Positions 1 through 10,525 of a DNA stretch of 64,000 nucleotides are shown piece by piece. The notes beneath the pieces are model-generated. The model was given only the letters and a program-made list of their open reading frames with translations. It made no database searches and was not told the DNA's origin. The stretch's first letter is position 1. Every line of letters starts with the position of its first letter. The DNA comes from Gluconobacter cerevisiae (GTDB taxonomy: Bacteria > Pseudomonadota > Alphaproteobacteria > Acetobacterales > Acetobacteraceae): the NCBI RefSeq assembly GCF_015244675.1, contig NZ_JABCQO010000007.1, forward strand, positions 62,001-126,000. Reading direction: 5' to 3'. The position numbers and the translations under genes were made by a program.

Positions 1-815
<815 letters not shown>

Positions 816-823
816 TTAAAGAT

Positions 824-2515
824 TTAGGAAAACGCGACCACAAGGGGGCCAAGAAGGGTAAGAAGAACGTTTGCAACGGCGTATGTAATGGCGAAAGGTG
901 TCGTGGGAACGGCATTCCCCGCCTTGTTCAGAACCTCACCAAAAGCCGGATTGGCACTGCGTGATCCAGCCAGAGCGCCAGCAAAAATGGCCGTGTTGTC
1001 GTAGCGAAGCACATAGCGCCCAAAGAGCATTGTCAGGATCAGTGGCACCAGCGTTACAACAACACCCAGAAGAAAGAGCGTCACGCCATGCTGCATGATC
1101 GTGGCAATCGCTTGCTGACCTGTCTGCAATCCCGTTACGGCCACAAAACCCGCCAATCCGAAATCGACCAGAAATGTCGAAGCCGCGCGAGGCATATTCC
1201 CCGTAGCGGGATGGCGGCTTTGATACCAGCCAAACAGAAGTCCCGACAGAAGAGCGCCTCCGCCACTGCCGAGTGTGAGCGGAACTGAACCCAGGTGAAC
1301 CACACCCAGACCGATCAATAACCCAACGGCTACACCCAGGGCATGGAAAACCAGATCGGTTTTGAGACTTGGAACAAGAGGCGTACCGATCTGCGCCACG
1401 GCTCTGTCCACGTCTGTGGACGTTCCCAATAACGTAACAACATCCCCGGCCATAATCTTCAGGGAGCCTGTAACAGGAACCGTCTTGCCCGCACGGGAAA
1501 GAGCCACGAGATAAACACCATGCCGTACAGCCGCCGAAACAGACTGCACGCATTGATCAATTGTCTGTCCTACAAAATCCTTGCGAGACAGAACAACATC
1601 CCGGCGGATCAGGGAAAGATCCAGATCAGGCGATTCACCGATCTCCTGACCAATTTTTTGTCCCGCAGCTAGCACCTCTGAACGATGGCCAACCAGCAGC
1701 ACCCTGTCACCCGGGACCAGCGCTGCAGTACCTTCCATGCCAATCGGCTTATCGTCCCGGATCACTTTCTCGACCGTGATCCCGGCTGCCATTTTCTCAA
1801 TCATTTCAATGGTCAGCTCGGATTGGGTCAAACGGTAGGCGCGTCCAACCAGATGAGGGAAAGCAGATACCTCCCCCTCACCCATGATATGCACGCCACC
1901 AGCCTGCTCCGCTTCAGCCCGGATAGCATCTTCGCGGATGCTGCGTTTCATGAACCAGGGCAGAACATTGATGCACAGCAGAATGGGACCAATGGAGCCA
2001 AAAATATACGTTACGGCATATCCGACCGCCACATTGCCCTGGAGCTGCTGCACCTGAGCTAGAGGCAGCCCGATTTTTTCCAACGATGATCCCGCTGTGC
2101 CAATAATGGCCGACTGGGTAAGGCCACCCGCTGCAAGTCCTGCCGCAAGGCCTTTATCAAGATGGAAAATGCGTGCAACGGCCACGACGGTAATTAATCC
2201 CGTAACAGCCAGCACAATAGCCATTAGAATTTCTTTAAGAGACTGACGCCCCAGAGACCGAAAAAACTGAGGCCCGCTCTGATATCCAACAGCATAGATA
2301 AAAAGTGCAAACAGAACGGTTTTGATACCAGAGTCGATATGCACGCCGACCTGACTGATAAGCACTGCCGCGAGAAGAGATCCGGCTACACCACCAAGCT
2401 GGAACGAACCGAAACGAAAACGCCCTATCCAGCATCCGAGAACAAGAGCAAGAAACAGGGCCATTTCGGGGCACGCACCAAAAACATGGGACAGAGAAGT
2501 AGTGAGTGCTTGCAC
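824..2515 (-). CDS. aspT: Aspartate:alanine antiporter AspT
   Basis: Inner-membrane exchanger of the AAE family that imports aspartate in exchange for alanine; with AspD it forms a decarboxylation cycle that generates proton-motive force. The protein (563 aa from the chosen start) has two hydrophobic halves separated by a long hydrophilic loop (about residues 190-370) carrying two TrkA-C-like domains, as in the family. The N-terminal half has the characteristic FLALVLGCWIGRFRFGSF segment. I chose the GTG at 2515 because it aligns with the usual AspT N-terminus and has a GGGGA sequence about 9 nt upstream; a TTG at 2545 would add 10 residues without a convincing ribosome-binding site. First gene of a two-gene operon with aspD, preceded by an AT-rich, promoter-like region. 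Confidence 0.88.
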   Translation of the reverse strand: MQALTTSLSHVFGACPEMALFLALVLGCWIGRFRFGSFQLGGVAGSLLAAVLISQVGVHIDSGIKTVLFALFIYAVGYQSGPQFFRSLGRQSLKEILMAIVLAVTGLITVVAVARIFHLDKGLAAGLAAGGLTQSAIIGTAGSSLEKIGLPLAQVQQLQGNVAVGYAVTYIFGSIGPILLCINVLPWFMKRSIREDAIRAEAEQAGGVHIMGEGEVSAFPHLVGRAYRLTQSELTIEMIEKMAAGITVEKVIRDDKPIGMEGTAALVPGDRVLLVGHRSEVLAAGQKIGQEIGESPDLDLSLIRRDVVLSRKDFVGQTIDQCVQSVSAAVRHGVYLVALSRAGKTVPVTGSLKIMAGDVVTLLGTSTDVDRAVAQIGTPLVPSLKTDLVFHALGVAVGLLIGLGVVHLGSVPLTLGSGGGALLSGLLFGWYQSRHPATGNMPRAASTFLVDFGLAGFVAVTGLQTGQQAIATIMQHGVTLFLLGVVVTLVPLILTMLFGRYVLRYDNTAIFAGALAGSRSANPAFGEVLNKAGNAVPTTPFAITYAVANVLLTLLGPLVVAFS

Positions 2516-2982
2516 AATTAGAGTCCCCGGAAAGCTATTGCCCAAAAGGTATAGATCAAAGGAAAATATGTAAATGATTCATATCAAATAATAGATACAA
2601 ACAACCCATTACATTCCGCATAAAAAATAATAAAGTCAATGTATATGTCAATTTTGTTATGCTTATATTAAAATTAAATAGTAATTATTGAAAATAAACA
2701 CTTTTGATTTACTTTATAAATCTTCATCGTAATGAATTACCTTAATTCGAAACTGTATTCTGGAGATACTGCCGGGAGAACGGCCTGTCCGCACCAGACC
2801 ACACTGCTCCTCCGTGCTTTAAGGGAAGCAGCGCGTTCAGACCGTGCCGACACTTACGGGAGGACAGGCATGCGCGATGTGCTGGATTCCGCTCGAAATG
2901 ATAGAGCGGGACATCACTGCTGCCAGCGACAACGTCAGCCTGAGCGAGGAGCCACGCAACAAACTCAATGCGGGAGATGTCG
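2516..2982. other. Intergenic region, AT-rich in its left part
   Basis: No gene is supported here. About 2550-2740 is strongly AT-rich, with runs of A and T, and would hold the aspT promoter, which is transcribed leftwards. The right part (2745-2982) returns to normal composition; short open frames exist on both strands, but none resembles a known protein. No convincing hairpin terminator for the MATE gene was seen. Confidence 0.5.
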
Positions 2983-4368
2983 CTATGACTTTATAATATC
3001 CGGCTCCAGCTTCCGGATGACCCGGAACGCCGTCACCACGGCCAGACTGCCAAACAACACCACGCCCAGCGACTGCCCAATCAGAATCCCAACCGGCCCA
3101 TAAGCCGACCCGATCCAGACGAACGGAATGGTCCCCAGTGTCGCCCGTCCCCAGTTGAAACCGGTGGAATAAAACGGGTGCCCCAGATTGTTGAACGCCG
3201 TATTGGCGACAAACAGCAGGCCCACAAACATGTAACTCAGCACCAGCCAGCAGCAGAACAGCCGCACGATGTCCACGCCTACACCCTGAAGCTCGAAAAG
3301 CTGGATGATGTAAGTGTGCGCCCCCGCCAGAACCAGCCAGGTCACGCCCACACACAGCGCCGTCAGCTTCAGCGCCGCCAGAAGCGCTTCCTGCACGCGG
3401 TGGATCTGCCGGGCGCCAAGATTCTGCGCCATGATTGGCCCGACCGATCCCGTCAGTGCAAAGACGAGCGAAAACGCCACCGGCACGATCCGGTCAATGG
3501 TCGCCTGTCCCGAAACAGCATTGAGCCCGAACCGCGCCATCGCGTGCGTCACGAACAGCGTGCCCGTCGGGGTCGCCAGATTGGTCGCAATCGCCGGAAC
3601 CGCAATCCCGCCGATCAGCCGCGTGGACGGCCCGAAAGCGGAACGCTGCGGCCATTCCAGCATGGAGTGGCCTCGAAGGTTCAGAAATCCGCTCGCCGTA
3701 ATGGCCAGCCGCGCCAGAACCGTGCTGATCGCTGCCCCCTCAAGCCCCAGATGCAGCCCGAAAATCATGATGGGGTCCAGACATGCGGAAACGACGGCCC
3801 CCGTCAGCGTCACCCGCATCGAGCGTTTCGCATCCCCCACCGCCCGCAGAAGCGCCGACAGCGCCATCCCCAGACACACCAGCGGAAGCGCCGGTGACAC
3901 GATGTGCAGGAACGTGGCCGCATTTTTCTGGGCCTCGCCATGCGCGCCCAGCAAACCAAGCAGAGGCGTGGCAAATGTCGCCGTCAGCAGCCCCAGAACG
4001 GCAGCAATCGCCACCATGACCACCAGAAATGCCGAGGCCATCCGGCGCGCTTCGGCATGCTGACACGCCCCGATCAGTCGCCCTGTGCAGGCGCCAAGCC
4101 CAATCGTCATCCCGATGGAAACCGACACCTGCACATAACTGACCGCCGTCGCAAACGCGATCGCCGCCGTCAGCGTCTTGTCATGCAGATGCGAAATATA
4201 ACCGTAATTGAGCAGATCCACGGCAAACACGGCCATCAGCCCGATCGCCCCGGTCCCGGCCATCGTCACCACATGGCGCATGATGTTGCCATGAACGAAT
4301 CTGGCCGGTTTTACCGGGGAATCGTCAGGAATACAGGGCTTTTTGGGATCGTCGTCTGGCTCTGGCAT
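2983..4368 (-). CDS. MATE family efflux transporter
   Basis: A 461-aa multidrug and toxic compound extrusion exporter of the inner membrane, expected to use a Na+ or H+ gradient to export small organic compounds. About 12 hydrophobic segments follow a short acidic, proline-rich N-terminus (MPEPDDDPKKP). The two-fold repeat of six helices is visible, including the conserved-type segment TGSVGPIMAQNLGA in the second half. Length is typical of the family. The gene stands alone, divergent from the flagellar hook gene across about 200 bp. The substrate cannot be read from the sequence. Confidence 0.85.
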   Translation of the reverse strand: MPEPDDDPKKPCIPDDSPVKPARFVHGNIMRHVVTMAGTGAIGLMAVFAVDLLNYGYISHLHDKTLTAAIAFATAVSYVQVSVSIGMTIGLGACTGRLIGACQHAEARRMASAFLVVMVAIAAVLGLLTATFATPLLGLLGAHGEAQKNAATFLHIVSPALPLVCLGMALSALLRAVGDAKRSMRVTLTGAVVSACLDPIMIFGLHLGLEGAAISTVLARLAITASGFLNLRGHSMLEWPQRSAFGPSTRLIGGIAVPAIATNLATPTGTLFVTHAMARFGLNAVSGQATIDRIVPVAFSLVFALTGSVGPIMAQNLGARQIHRVQEALLAALKLTALCVGVTWLVLAGAHTYIIQLFELQGVGVDIVRLFCCWLVLSYMFVGLLFVANTAFNNLGHPFYSTGFNWGRATLGTIPFVWIGSAYGPVGILIGQSLGVVLFGSLAVVTAFRVIRKLEPDIIKS

Positions 4369-4564
4369 GCCGCCCTATCATGCCCGTTTCAGACCCGAAG
4401 AACCAGAGGTCGACAGCGTTTTTTCGTCTCCCTCTTTGTTCGTAACAGGCGGCGAATCCGCCCTTTTTACGCTTGTAAGGACTTCTTTAATATCCGTTGT
4501 GGAATCCTCGGCAGTGATGCTCGGGCATACGACCCGCAGCCTGTTCCATGTCCGGGAGTATGCC

Positions 4565-5824
4565 ATGTCTTCGATCATCAACGCGGTTCACACCGCCGTC
4601 AGCGGCCTGAACTCGCAGTCACATGCCTTCAGCGACCTATCCAACAACATCGCCAACAGCCAGACCACAGGCTACAAGGCCAGCACCACCAGCTTCGAGG
4701 ACTACGTCACCAACAACGAACTGGCCAATGACGGTCAGGCGTTGAGTGACAGCGTCGTCGCCACCACCCGTCAGCACAACGACAACCAGGGCATGGTGAC
4801 GACCTCGACCAATAATATGGCCCTGGCCATCTCCGGAAACGGCTTCTTCAACGTCGTGCAGGCTACCGGCCAGAGCAACAGTAATACTCCCGTTTTAGGG
4901 ACACAGCAGTATTACACCCGCAATGGTGACTTCTCGCAGGACAAGAACGGTTATCTGGTCAACACGTCCGGCTATTACCTTGAAGGCTATAACGTCAACG
5001 CCTCTACAGGCACCCTGAGCACAGCCCTCAGCCCCATTCAGGTGCCCTCCACCGTCAAGTTCCAGCCGACGGAAAGCACGAAGCTGACCATGACCGGCCA
5101 GATCGGTAGCACCACCACACCCAGCGGCGGAAGCGCTACCACATCCGCCACGGCCTATGACAGCAAAGGCAATGCCCAGACGGTCTCCCTGAACTGGACA
5201 CAGGTGAACGCCACGACCTGGACCGTCAGCAACGCCAATGATGCGACCAACAGTGCGACCGTAAAGTTTGATTCTTCCACAGGCGCCATCGCCTCTGTCA
5301 ACGGACAAAGCCAGGCTTCCGGCTCTTCAGCCAGCTTCGAATATGACGGCGCGCCCCAGAACATGACCGTCAACCTCGGAACCATCGGCGGTACGGGCGG
5401 CGTCAGCCTCGCAACAAACGGCTCCACCCCGACCGGCGTCACCACAGTGTCCGACAGCATCACCACCGGCACATTCTCCGGCATTGCCATGCAGACAGAC
5501 GGCTCGGTCATGGCGTCTTTCGACAACGGTTACTCACAACTCGTCGCCAAGGTCCCACTAACAACCTTCGCAAGCCCGAACAACCTGTCTCCTCAGAACG
5601 GACAGGCCTATACCGCCACGTCACAGTCCGGCACGCCGCAGGTTAACGCCGTCAATACCAACGGCGCCGGCACCTTGAGTACGGCTTCGGTCGAAGATTC
5701 TACAACCGATCTGACCGGTGATCTCAGCAAGCTGATCGTGGCCCAGCAGGCCTACGGTGCGAACACGAAAGTCGTGTCCACGGCTAACCAGCTGCTTCAA
5801 ACAACCCTGGCGATGATCCAGTAA
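4565..5824 (+). CDS. flgE: Flagellar hook protein FlgE
   Basis: Extracellular structural protein that polymerises into the flagellar hook joining rod and filament. The 419-aa product begins MSSIINAVHTAVSGLNSQSH and continues with the SNNIANSQTTGYKAS motif of the rod/hook/HAP1 family, followed by a Ser/Thr/Gly-rich middle and the C-terminal D0 helix ending QLLQTTLAMIQ. The open frame extends upstream to 4343, but the ATG at 4565 matches the family N-terminus and has a GGGAG ribosome-binding site. flgK follows after 25 bp and then flgL, so the three are probably co-transcribed. Other flagellar genes are absent from the window. Confidence 0.93.
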   Translation: MSSIINAVHTAVSGLNSQSHAFSDLSNNIANSQTTGYKASTTSFEDYVTNNELANDGQALSDSVVATTRQHNDNQGMVTTSTNNMALAISGNGFFNVVQATGQSNSNTPVLGTQQYYTRNGDFSQDKNGYLVNTSGYYLEGYNVNASTGTLSTALSPIQVPSTVKFQPTESTKLTMTGQIGSTTTPSGGSATTSATAYDSKGNAQTVSLNWTQVNATTWTVSNANDATNSATVKFDSSTGAIASVNGQSQASGSSASFEYDGAPQNMTVNLGTIGGTGGVSLATNGSTPTGVTTVSDSITTGTFSGIAMQTDGSVMASFDNGYSQLVAKVPLTTFASPNNLSPQNGQAYTATSQSGTPQVNAVNTNGAGTLSTASVEDSTTDLTGDLSKLIVAQQAYGANTKVVSTANQLLQTTLAMIQ

Positions 5825-5849
5825 GCAAGACTGAAAGGACACCGGCTCC

Positions 5850-7382
5850 ATGGGACTGAACAGCGCACTTTCGATTGCAACTTCCGGCCTGAATGTCGTT
5901 CAGAATGCCATGGCCGTTGCGTCCAACAACGTCTCCAATGCGGGAACAAGCGGCTACATCAAGGAAAATGCCAACGTCCAGTCGAGCATCGCTGGCAACA
6001 CAGGCACCGGTGTCCGTACTGCCGCCACCACACTGGCGACCAACCAGCAGGTGCAAAAAGCACTCTACGCCCAAAATGCGGATGTCGCGGGCTACACGGC
6101 CACCAGCAATTCCCTGTCCAACATCACGGCACTTCAGGGCTCCACCAGCGCCACATCCGGCAGTAGCGGAACGCTTTCCGATGAACTCGGCAATCTGCAG
6201 TCCGCCCTGACATCCCTGACCTCCACCCCGGACAGCGCATCGGCCCAGAGCACGGTTGTCTCCGCTGCATCCACCTTCGCCCAATCCGTCAATACGCTGG
6301 CTTCGGCCTATCAGACCCAGCGTCAGACAGCGCAAAATGCCGTCGTTTCCTCGGTCTCGGACATTAATACCGACCTCACCACGATCGGCACCCTGTCCAC
6401 CAAGATCATGAACCTCAAAAGCACCGGTCAGGACACGGCCGCGCTGGAAAACCAGCGCTATACGGCCCTCTCCTCCCTGTCCTCCGAGCTTTCCGTCTCA
6501 TGGTCCGAGTCCTCAAACGGCGACATGACCATTGCGACGGCCGATGGCGTCACGCTCCCTACACGTGACATCAGCAGCCCCAATGGCGCGACCGTCTCGT
6601 CCACATGGCCGCTCACCACGTCTTCCGCCCAGATTTCAGTCAGCACGACCTATCCCGGCACATCGTCCAGCAATACCATCCCCGCAATCACCCTGAATGG
6701 TCGCGATGTCACCACCCATCTGACCGGAGGAACGCTGGGCGCAAATATCACCCTGCGTGATACGACGCTCCCCACCATGCAGGCGCAGCTGGACTCCCTG
6801 TCTTCAACGGTCGCCACGCGCTTTCAGGCTCAGGGCATGTCCCTGTTCACGACGTCAGGCACCCATGGCGTCGTCCCAGGAGCCTCACAGACAGATCTCA
6901 TTCCCACCGGCAACGTCGGCTTCTCGCAGGATATGAGCGTATCCAGCGCTTATTCCAACGACCCCTCCCGACTGCTCGACAGCACGACCTCCGGCACGCA
7001 GACAATTCAGAATGTCCTGAGCTATGCGTTCGGAACAGCTTCCGACGCTGCCGGAACTGCTCAGTCGGCCGCGCCCAGCACGAATCTCGGAATGACGGGA
7101 ACCCTGTCCACGGGATACACGGGCAACCAGAAAATCATTTCCCTTGCGACATCCCTGACCGCAGACCAGGCGGCCACGGCCAGTAATGCAAGCAGCGGAC
7201 TTGCCCTGTCGAAGACAACGCAGAGCAGCCTGACCTCCAATCTGTCCGGAACGTCCACCGTCTCCATTGATAAGGAGATGGCGAATATCGTTACACTTCA
7301 GAACGCTTACGCTGCTAACGCCAAAGTCATTTCGACCGTCCAGACAATGTTCAGCGCTTTGCTGAGCGCAATCGGAGCCTGA
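5850..7382 (+). CDS. flgK: Flagellar hook-associated protein 1, FlgK
   Basis: The 510-aa first hook-filament junction protein, exported by the flagellar type III system and placed on the distal end of the hook. It starts MGLNSALSIATSGLNVVQNA with the SNNVSNAGTSGYIKE motif, shared with FlgE and typical of rod/hook/HAP1 proteins. The C-terminus has the expected helical heptad pattern (EMANIVTLQNAYAANAKVIS). The centre is very rich in Ser, Thr and Ala with no charged core, as in many alphaproteobacterial FlgK. It lies between flgE (25-bp gap) and flgL (2-bp gap). Confidence 0.92.
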   Translation: MGLNSALSIATSGLNVVQNAMAVASNNVSNAGTSGYIKENANVQSSIAGNTGTGVRTAATTLATNQQVQKALYAQNADVAGYTATSNSLSNITALQGSTSATSGSSGTLSDELGNLQSALTSLTSTPDSASAQSTVVSAASTFAQSVNTLASAYQTQRQTAQNAVVSSVSDINTDLTTIGTLSTKIMNLKSTGQDTAALENQRYTALSSLSSELSVSWSESSNGDMTIATADGVTLPTRDISSPNGATVSSTWPLTTSSAQISVSTTYPGTSSSNTIPAITLNGRDVTTHLTGGTLGANITLRDTTLPTMQAQLDSLSSTVATRFQAQGMSLFTTSGTHGVVPGASQTDLIPTGNVGFSQDMSVSSAYSNDPSRLLDSTTSGTQTIQNVLSYAFGTASDAAGTAQSAAPSTNLGMTGTLSTGYTGNQKIISLATSLTADQAATASNASSGLALSKTTQSSLTSNLSGTSTVSIDKEMANIVTLQNAYAANAKVISTVQTMFSALLSAIGA

Positions 7383-7384
7383 TC

Positions 7385-8446
7385 ATGACCGGAACCATTT
7401 CCAGCTTCGGCTTTGGCGGAATCTCCAGCCAGCTTCTTCTCGGCGTCCAGAATCTGTCGCAGGCGAAAGACGCGCTTCAGCTTCAGGCCAGCACCGGCGT
7501 TCTGGCCAGCAGCTACGCCGATCTCGGATCGTCGCGGACACAGGCCCTCGCGCTTCAGCCCGCCATCACGCAGGTTTCCGCCTGGAAAAGCAACGTCACG
7601 AACGCCCAGACAACGCTCACCACAACACAGAGCGCCCTGTCCCAGATTTCCACCATAGCCCAGGACCTGACGAGCTCGCTCTCCACTCTTGGAAGTACGC
7701 TCTCCTATTCGACTGTCACGACCGCTGCCTCTGCGGCCCAGTCGGCCCTGACCTCTCTGGGTAACCTGCTCAATACCCGACAGGGGGACAGCTACGTCTT
7801 TGCCGGGCAGCAGAACACAATCGCTCCCGTCAGCACGGATCTGGGCACATCGGACCTCGCGACCCAGATCGCGCAGACCGTCAGTCAGCTCGGTTCGACG
7901 GATGCAGAGAATGTGCTCAGCACAACGCAGAACCTGGCTGGCAATACTGCTGTCGGACAGCCTTTCTCCGCAACGCTTTCCACGTCTCCCGATCAGGCGC
8001 AACAACTACAGACGCGGGTCGTCGTCGGACAGTCTGAAACGGTGTCCGTCGGAATGGTCGCCACACAGGGCGCGACGTCCACCTCCACAACCTCCCCGAT
8101 CCGCGATCTCATGCGCAATCTGATGGTGGTCGCCTCCCTCGGCTCGTCTTCGACCAGCACCACCGGCTATTCAAACCTGATTTCAGGTCTCCAGAGTTCC
8201 ATGAGCACGGTCACAAGCGGCCTTGGCACCATGAGTGGCCTGCTGGGGGTTCAGCAGAACAGCCTGACCAACCAGACCGCCATGCTGACCCAGATGTCCT
8301 CGGCTTTGACGACCCAGCTCGGACAAGTGAAAGACGCTGATCTCGCACAGGTTTCCACCCAGGTGACCGATACCAACAACCAGCTTCAGGCGTCCTATTC
8401 CCTCATCGCAGACATGAAAAGCATGACGCTCGCCTCTTACCTCTGA
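7385..8446 (+). CDS. flgL: Flagellar hook-associated protein 3, FlgL
   Basis: The 353-aa second hook-filament junction protein, flagellin-like at both ends. The N-terminus resembles flagellin D0 (FGFGGISSQLLLGVQNLSQA) and the C-terminus ends in an amphipathic helix (TNNQLQASYSLIADMKSMTL). The middle contains the GDSYVFAGQ-type turn common in FlgL proteins. It follows flgK by 2 bp, indicating translational coupling. The call rests on position plus these terminal motifs; a divergent flagellin is unlikely because it directly follows flgK. No terminator is obvious before htpG. Confidence 0.9.
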   Translation: MTGTISSFGFGGISSQLLLGVQNLSQAKDALQLQASTGVLASSYADLGSSRTQALALQPAITQVSAWKSNVTNAQTTLTTTQSALSQISTIAQDLTSSLSTLGSTLSYSTVTTAASAAQSALTSLGNLLNTRQGDSYVFAGQQNTIAPVSTDLGTSDLATQIAQTVSQLGSTDAENVLSTTQNLAGNTAVGQPFSATLSTSPDQAQQLQTRVVVGQSETVSVGMVATQGATSTSTTSPIRDLMRNLMVVASLGSSSTSTTGYSNLISGLQSSMSTVTSGLGTMSGLLGVQQNSLTNQTAMLTQMSSALTTQLGQVKDADLAQVSTQVTDTNNQLQASYSLIADMKSMTLASYL

Positions 8447-8464
8447 TCCCGCCCCTTATCCCGG

Positions 8465-8493
8465 TTGAAAATCCGTTTGTGACATCGCATATC
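8465..8493 (+). promoter_or_regulatory. Candidate heat-shock promoter of htpG
   Basis: TTGAAA (8465-8470) and CATATC (8488-8493) are separated by 17 bp, 32 bp before the htpG start. This resembles the alphaproteobacterial RpoH pattern (CTTG-type -35 and CYTATNT-type -10) and fits a chaperone gene. It was found by eye only and could be chance. Confidence 0.35.
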
Positions 8494-8524
8494 CAGATCA
8501 CTTTCCTGAACGGAGATTGATGAG

Positions 8525-10396
8525 ATGAGTGAAACGAACAACCAGCAGGCCGCCGAAAAGCATGAGTTTAGTGCAGAGGTTGGACGGCTGCTGGACCTTG
8601 TGGTCCATGCCCTTTACTCGGATCGTGAAATCTTTCTGCGCGAACTCGTCGCCAATGCGGCGGACGCGACGGACAAGCGCCGTTTCGAAGCCCTGACAGA
8701 CAGTGCTCTGGCGCTTCCCGAAAATGCGTCCATCCGCATCAATCCGGACAAGACCCAAAAAGAACTGACAATCTCTGACGACGGCGTGGGCATGACCCAT
8801 GACGAACTCGCCCAGAACCTTGGCACGATCGCCCGCTCCGGTACGCGCGCTTTCGGAGAAAAGTTGAATTCGGCAAAGCCTGAAGACCGCCCGAACCTGA
8901 TCGGTCAGTTCGGCGTCGGCTTCTATGCCGCGTTCATGGTGGCGGATCGTGTGGACGTCACCTCCCGCAAGGCTGGCTCTGACGAAGCCTGGACCTGGTC
9001 TTCGGACGGCAAGGGCGCTTTCACGCTGAGCCCCGCATCCCGCTCCACGCCGGGCACCGACATTGTTCTGCACATGAAGGACGACGCCGACGAGTTCCTC
9101 GACAGCTGGCGCCTGAAATCCACTATCCGCAAATGGGCAGACCATATCTCTTGGCCCATCACCCTGCGTGAAACAAAGGAAGACGGCACCACGGAAGATC
9201 AGGCCGCCAATGAAGGCACGGCCCTGTGGAGCAAGCCGAAATCCGAAATCACGCCGGAACAGTATGCTGAATTCTACCGGCACATCTCCCGCGCTTTCGA
9301 CGAACCCTACGCGACGTTGCACTGGCGTGCGGAAGGTGTGACCGAATTCACGGCCCTCCTCTTCCTGCCCAGCGCCCGCCCGTTCGACTTCATGGAACAG
9401 TCCCGCGAAAGCCGGATCCATCTCCATGTCCGCCGGATGTTCATTACGGATGAAGCAGAACTGGTTCCGAACTGGATGCGCTTCGTGCAGGGCGTGGTCG
9501 ATACGGAAGACCTGCCGCTCAATGTTTCGCGTGAAATGCTTCAGGCCACCCCGGTTCTGGCGCGCATCCGCAAAGCCGTCACCAAGCGCGTGCTGACCGA
9601 CATCCGCAACCGTGCGAAGGATGCCGAGGGCGGTTTCAACACGTTCTGGGAAAACTTCGGCGCGGTCATCAAGGAAGGTCTGTGGGAAGACGCCGAACAT
9701 CGGACGGAAATCGCCGGTTTTGCCCGTTTCCATTCCACGCAGGGCGACGACCTCGTCACGCTGGACGACTATATTGCGCGCATGAAGGATGGTCAGGACG
9801 CCATCTATTACCTGACCGGCGACAATCTGGACGCGCTGAAATCCTCCGCCCAGCTTGAAGGCTTCCGCGCACGTGGCCTTGAAGTCCTGCTGCTCTCCGA
9901 TCCGGTTGACGGCTTCTGGCCGGAGCGCCTGTCTTCCTATCAGGAAAAGCCGCTGCGTTCCGTCGCTCAATCTCACGGCGATCTGGAAAAATTTGAATCC
10001 ACGGATGCCGACACGACTGAAGCCGCGGATGTGGAAAAGCTGGTTCCGGCTCTCAAGGACGCCCTTGGCGAGCAGGTCAAGGACGTTCGCAGCACGGTGC
10101 GTCTGACGGGAAGCGCCGTCGTCATCACATCTGATGGTGGTCCGGACCTGTCTATGCAGCGCCTGATGCGCCGCTCGGGTCAAGCCATGCCCGCCATGCC
10201 GCCGATCCTCGAAATCAACCCGAAGCACCCGCTCATCAAGGCTCTGGCCGAGCGTGTTGCAAAGGGCGAGAGCATCACCGCCTATGCCAGTGTCCTGCTG
10301 GATCTGGCTCGCGTGCAGGAAGGCGAAGCCCTGCCCGACCCGACCGGTTTCGGCCGCTCGCTCGCCACGCTTCTGGCTGGTCCGGCCGTCGGATAA
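8525..10396 (+). CDS. htpG: Molecular chaperone HtpG (Hsp90)
   Basis: A 623-aa cytosolic ATP-dependent chaperone of the Hsp90 family, normal in length. The N-terminal GHKL ATPase domain shows [14 protein letters not shown] (Mg-binding helix), DDGVGM and [15 protein letters not shown]. The middle domain has the [11 protein letters not shown] segment with the arginine used in ATP hydrolysis, and the C-terminal dimerisation domain follows. The start ATG has GGAG upstream. The gene lies alone between flgL and hldE on the same strand, with its own candidate heat-shock promoter and a strong terminator after it, so it is probably a single transcription unit induced by protein-folding stress. Confidence 0.97.
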   Translation: MSETNNQQAAEKHEFSAEVGRLLDLVVHALYSDREIFLRELVANAADATDKRRFEALTDSALALPENASIRINPDKTQKELTISDDGVGMTHDELAQNLGTIARSGTRAFGEKLNSAKPEDRPNLIGQFGVGFYAAFMVADRVDVTSRKAGSDEAWTWSSDGKGAFTLSPASRSTPGTDIVLHMKDDADEFLDSWRLKSTIRKWADHISWPITLRETKEDGTTEDQAANEGTALWSKPKSEITPEQYAEFYRHISRAFDEPYATLHWRAEGVTEFTALLFLPSARPFDFMEQSRESRIHLHVRRMFITDEAELVPNWMRFVQGVVDTEDLPLNVSREMLQATPVLARIRKAVTKRVLTDIRNRAKDAEGGFNTFWENFGAVIKEGLWEDAEHRTEIAGFARFHSTQGDDLVTLDDYIARMKDGQDAIYYLTGDNLDALKSSAQLEGFRARGLEVLLLSDPVDGFWPERLSSYQEKPLRSVAQSHGDLEKFESTDADTTEAADVEKLVPALKDALGEQVKDVRSTVRLTGSAVVITSDGGPDLSMQRLMRRSGQAMPAMPPILEINPKHPLIKALAERVAKGESITAYASVLLDLARVQEGEALPDPTGFGRSLATLLAGPAVG

Positions 10397-10439
10397 ACGG
10401 GATCTGAACGCAGCATCTGCTCCGTTCCTGTCCATCAAA

Positions 10440-10472
10440 GGCGAGGGAGTTCATCCCTCGCCTTTTCTTTTT
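10440..10472 (+). terminator. Rho-independent terminator of htpG
   Basis: A perfect 9-bp stem, GGCGAGGGA (10440-10448) and TCCCTCGCC (10454-10462), with a 5-nt loop is followed by TTTTCTTTTT. It lies 43 bp after the htpG stop. Confidence 0.93.
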
Positions 10473-10525
10473 GCTAAGCTCCTGTGAGATATAAAACAGG
10501 CGCATGACTGAAGGAGTAGCAGGCC

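Noticed and set aside
2732-3103. Open frame in the intergenic region right of aspT
   Set aside because: It crosses the MATE gene in antisense and has no recognisable domain or ribosome-binding site.
4343-4564. N-terminal extension of FlgE
   Set aside because: It overlaps the divergent MATE start and does not match the FlgE N-terminus; the ATG at 4565 has a ribosome-binding site.
8498-10438. 646-codon open frame on the minus strand opposite htpG
   Set aside because: It is the antisense of a well-conserved gene; low-complexity composition and no known domain. A shadow frame of GC-rich DNA.
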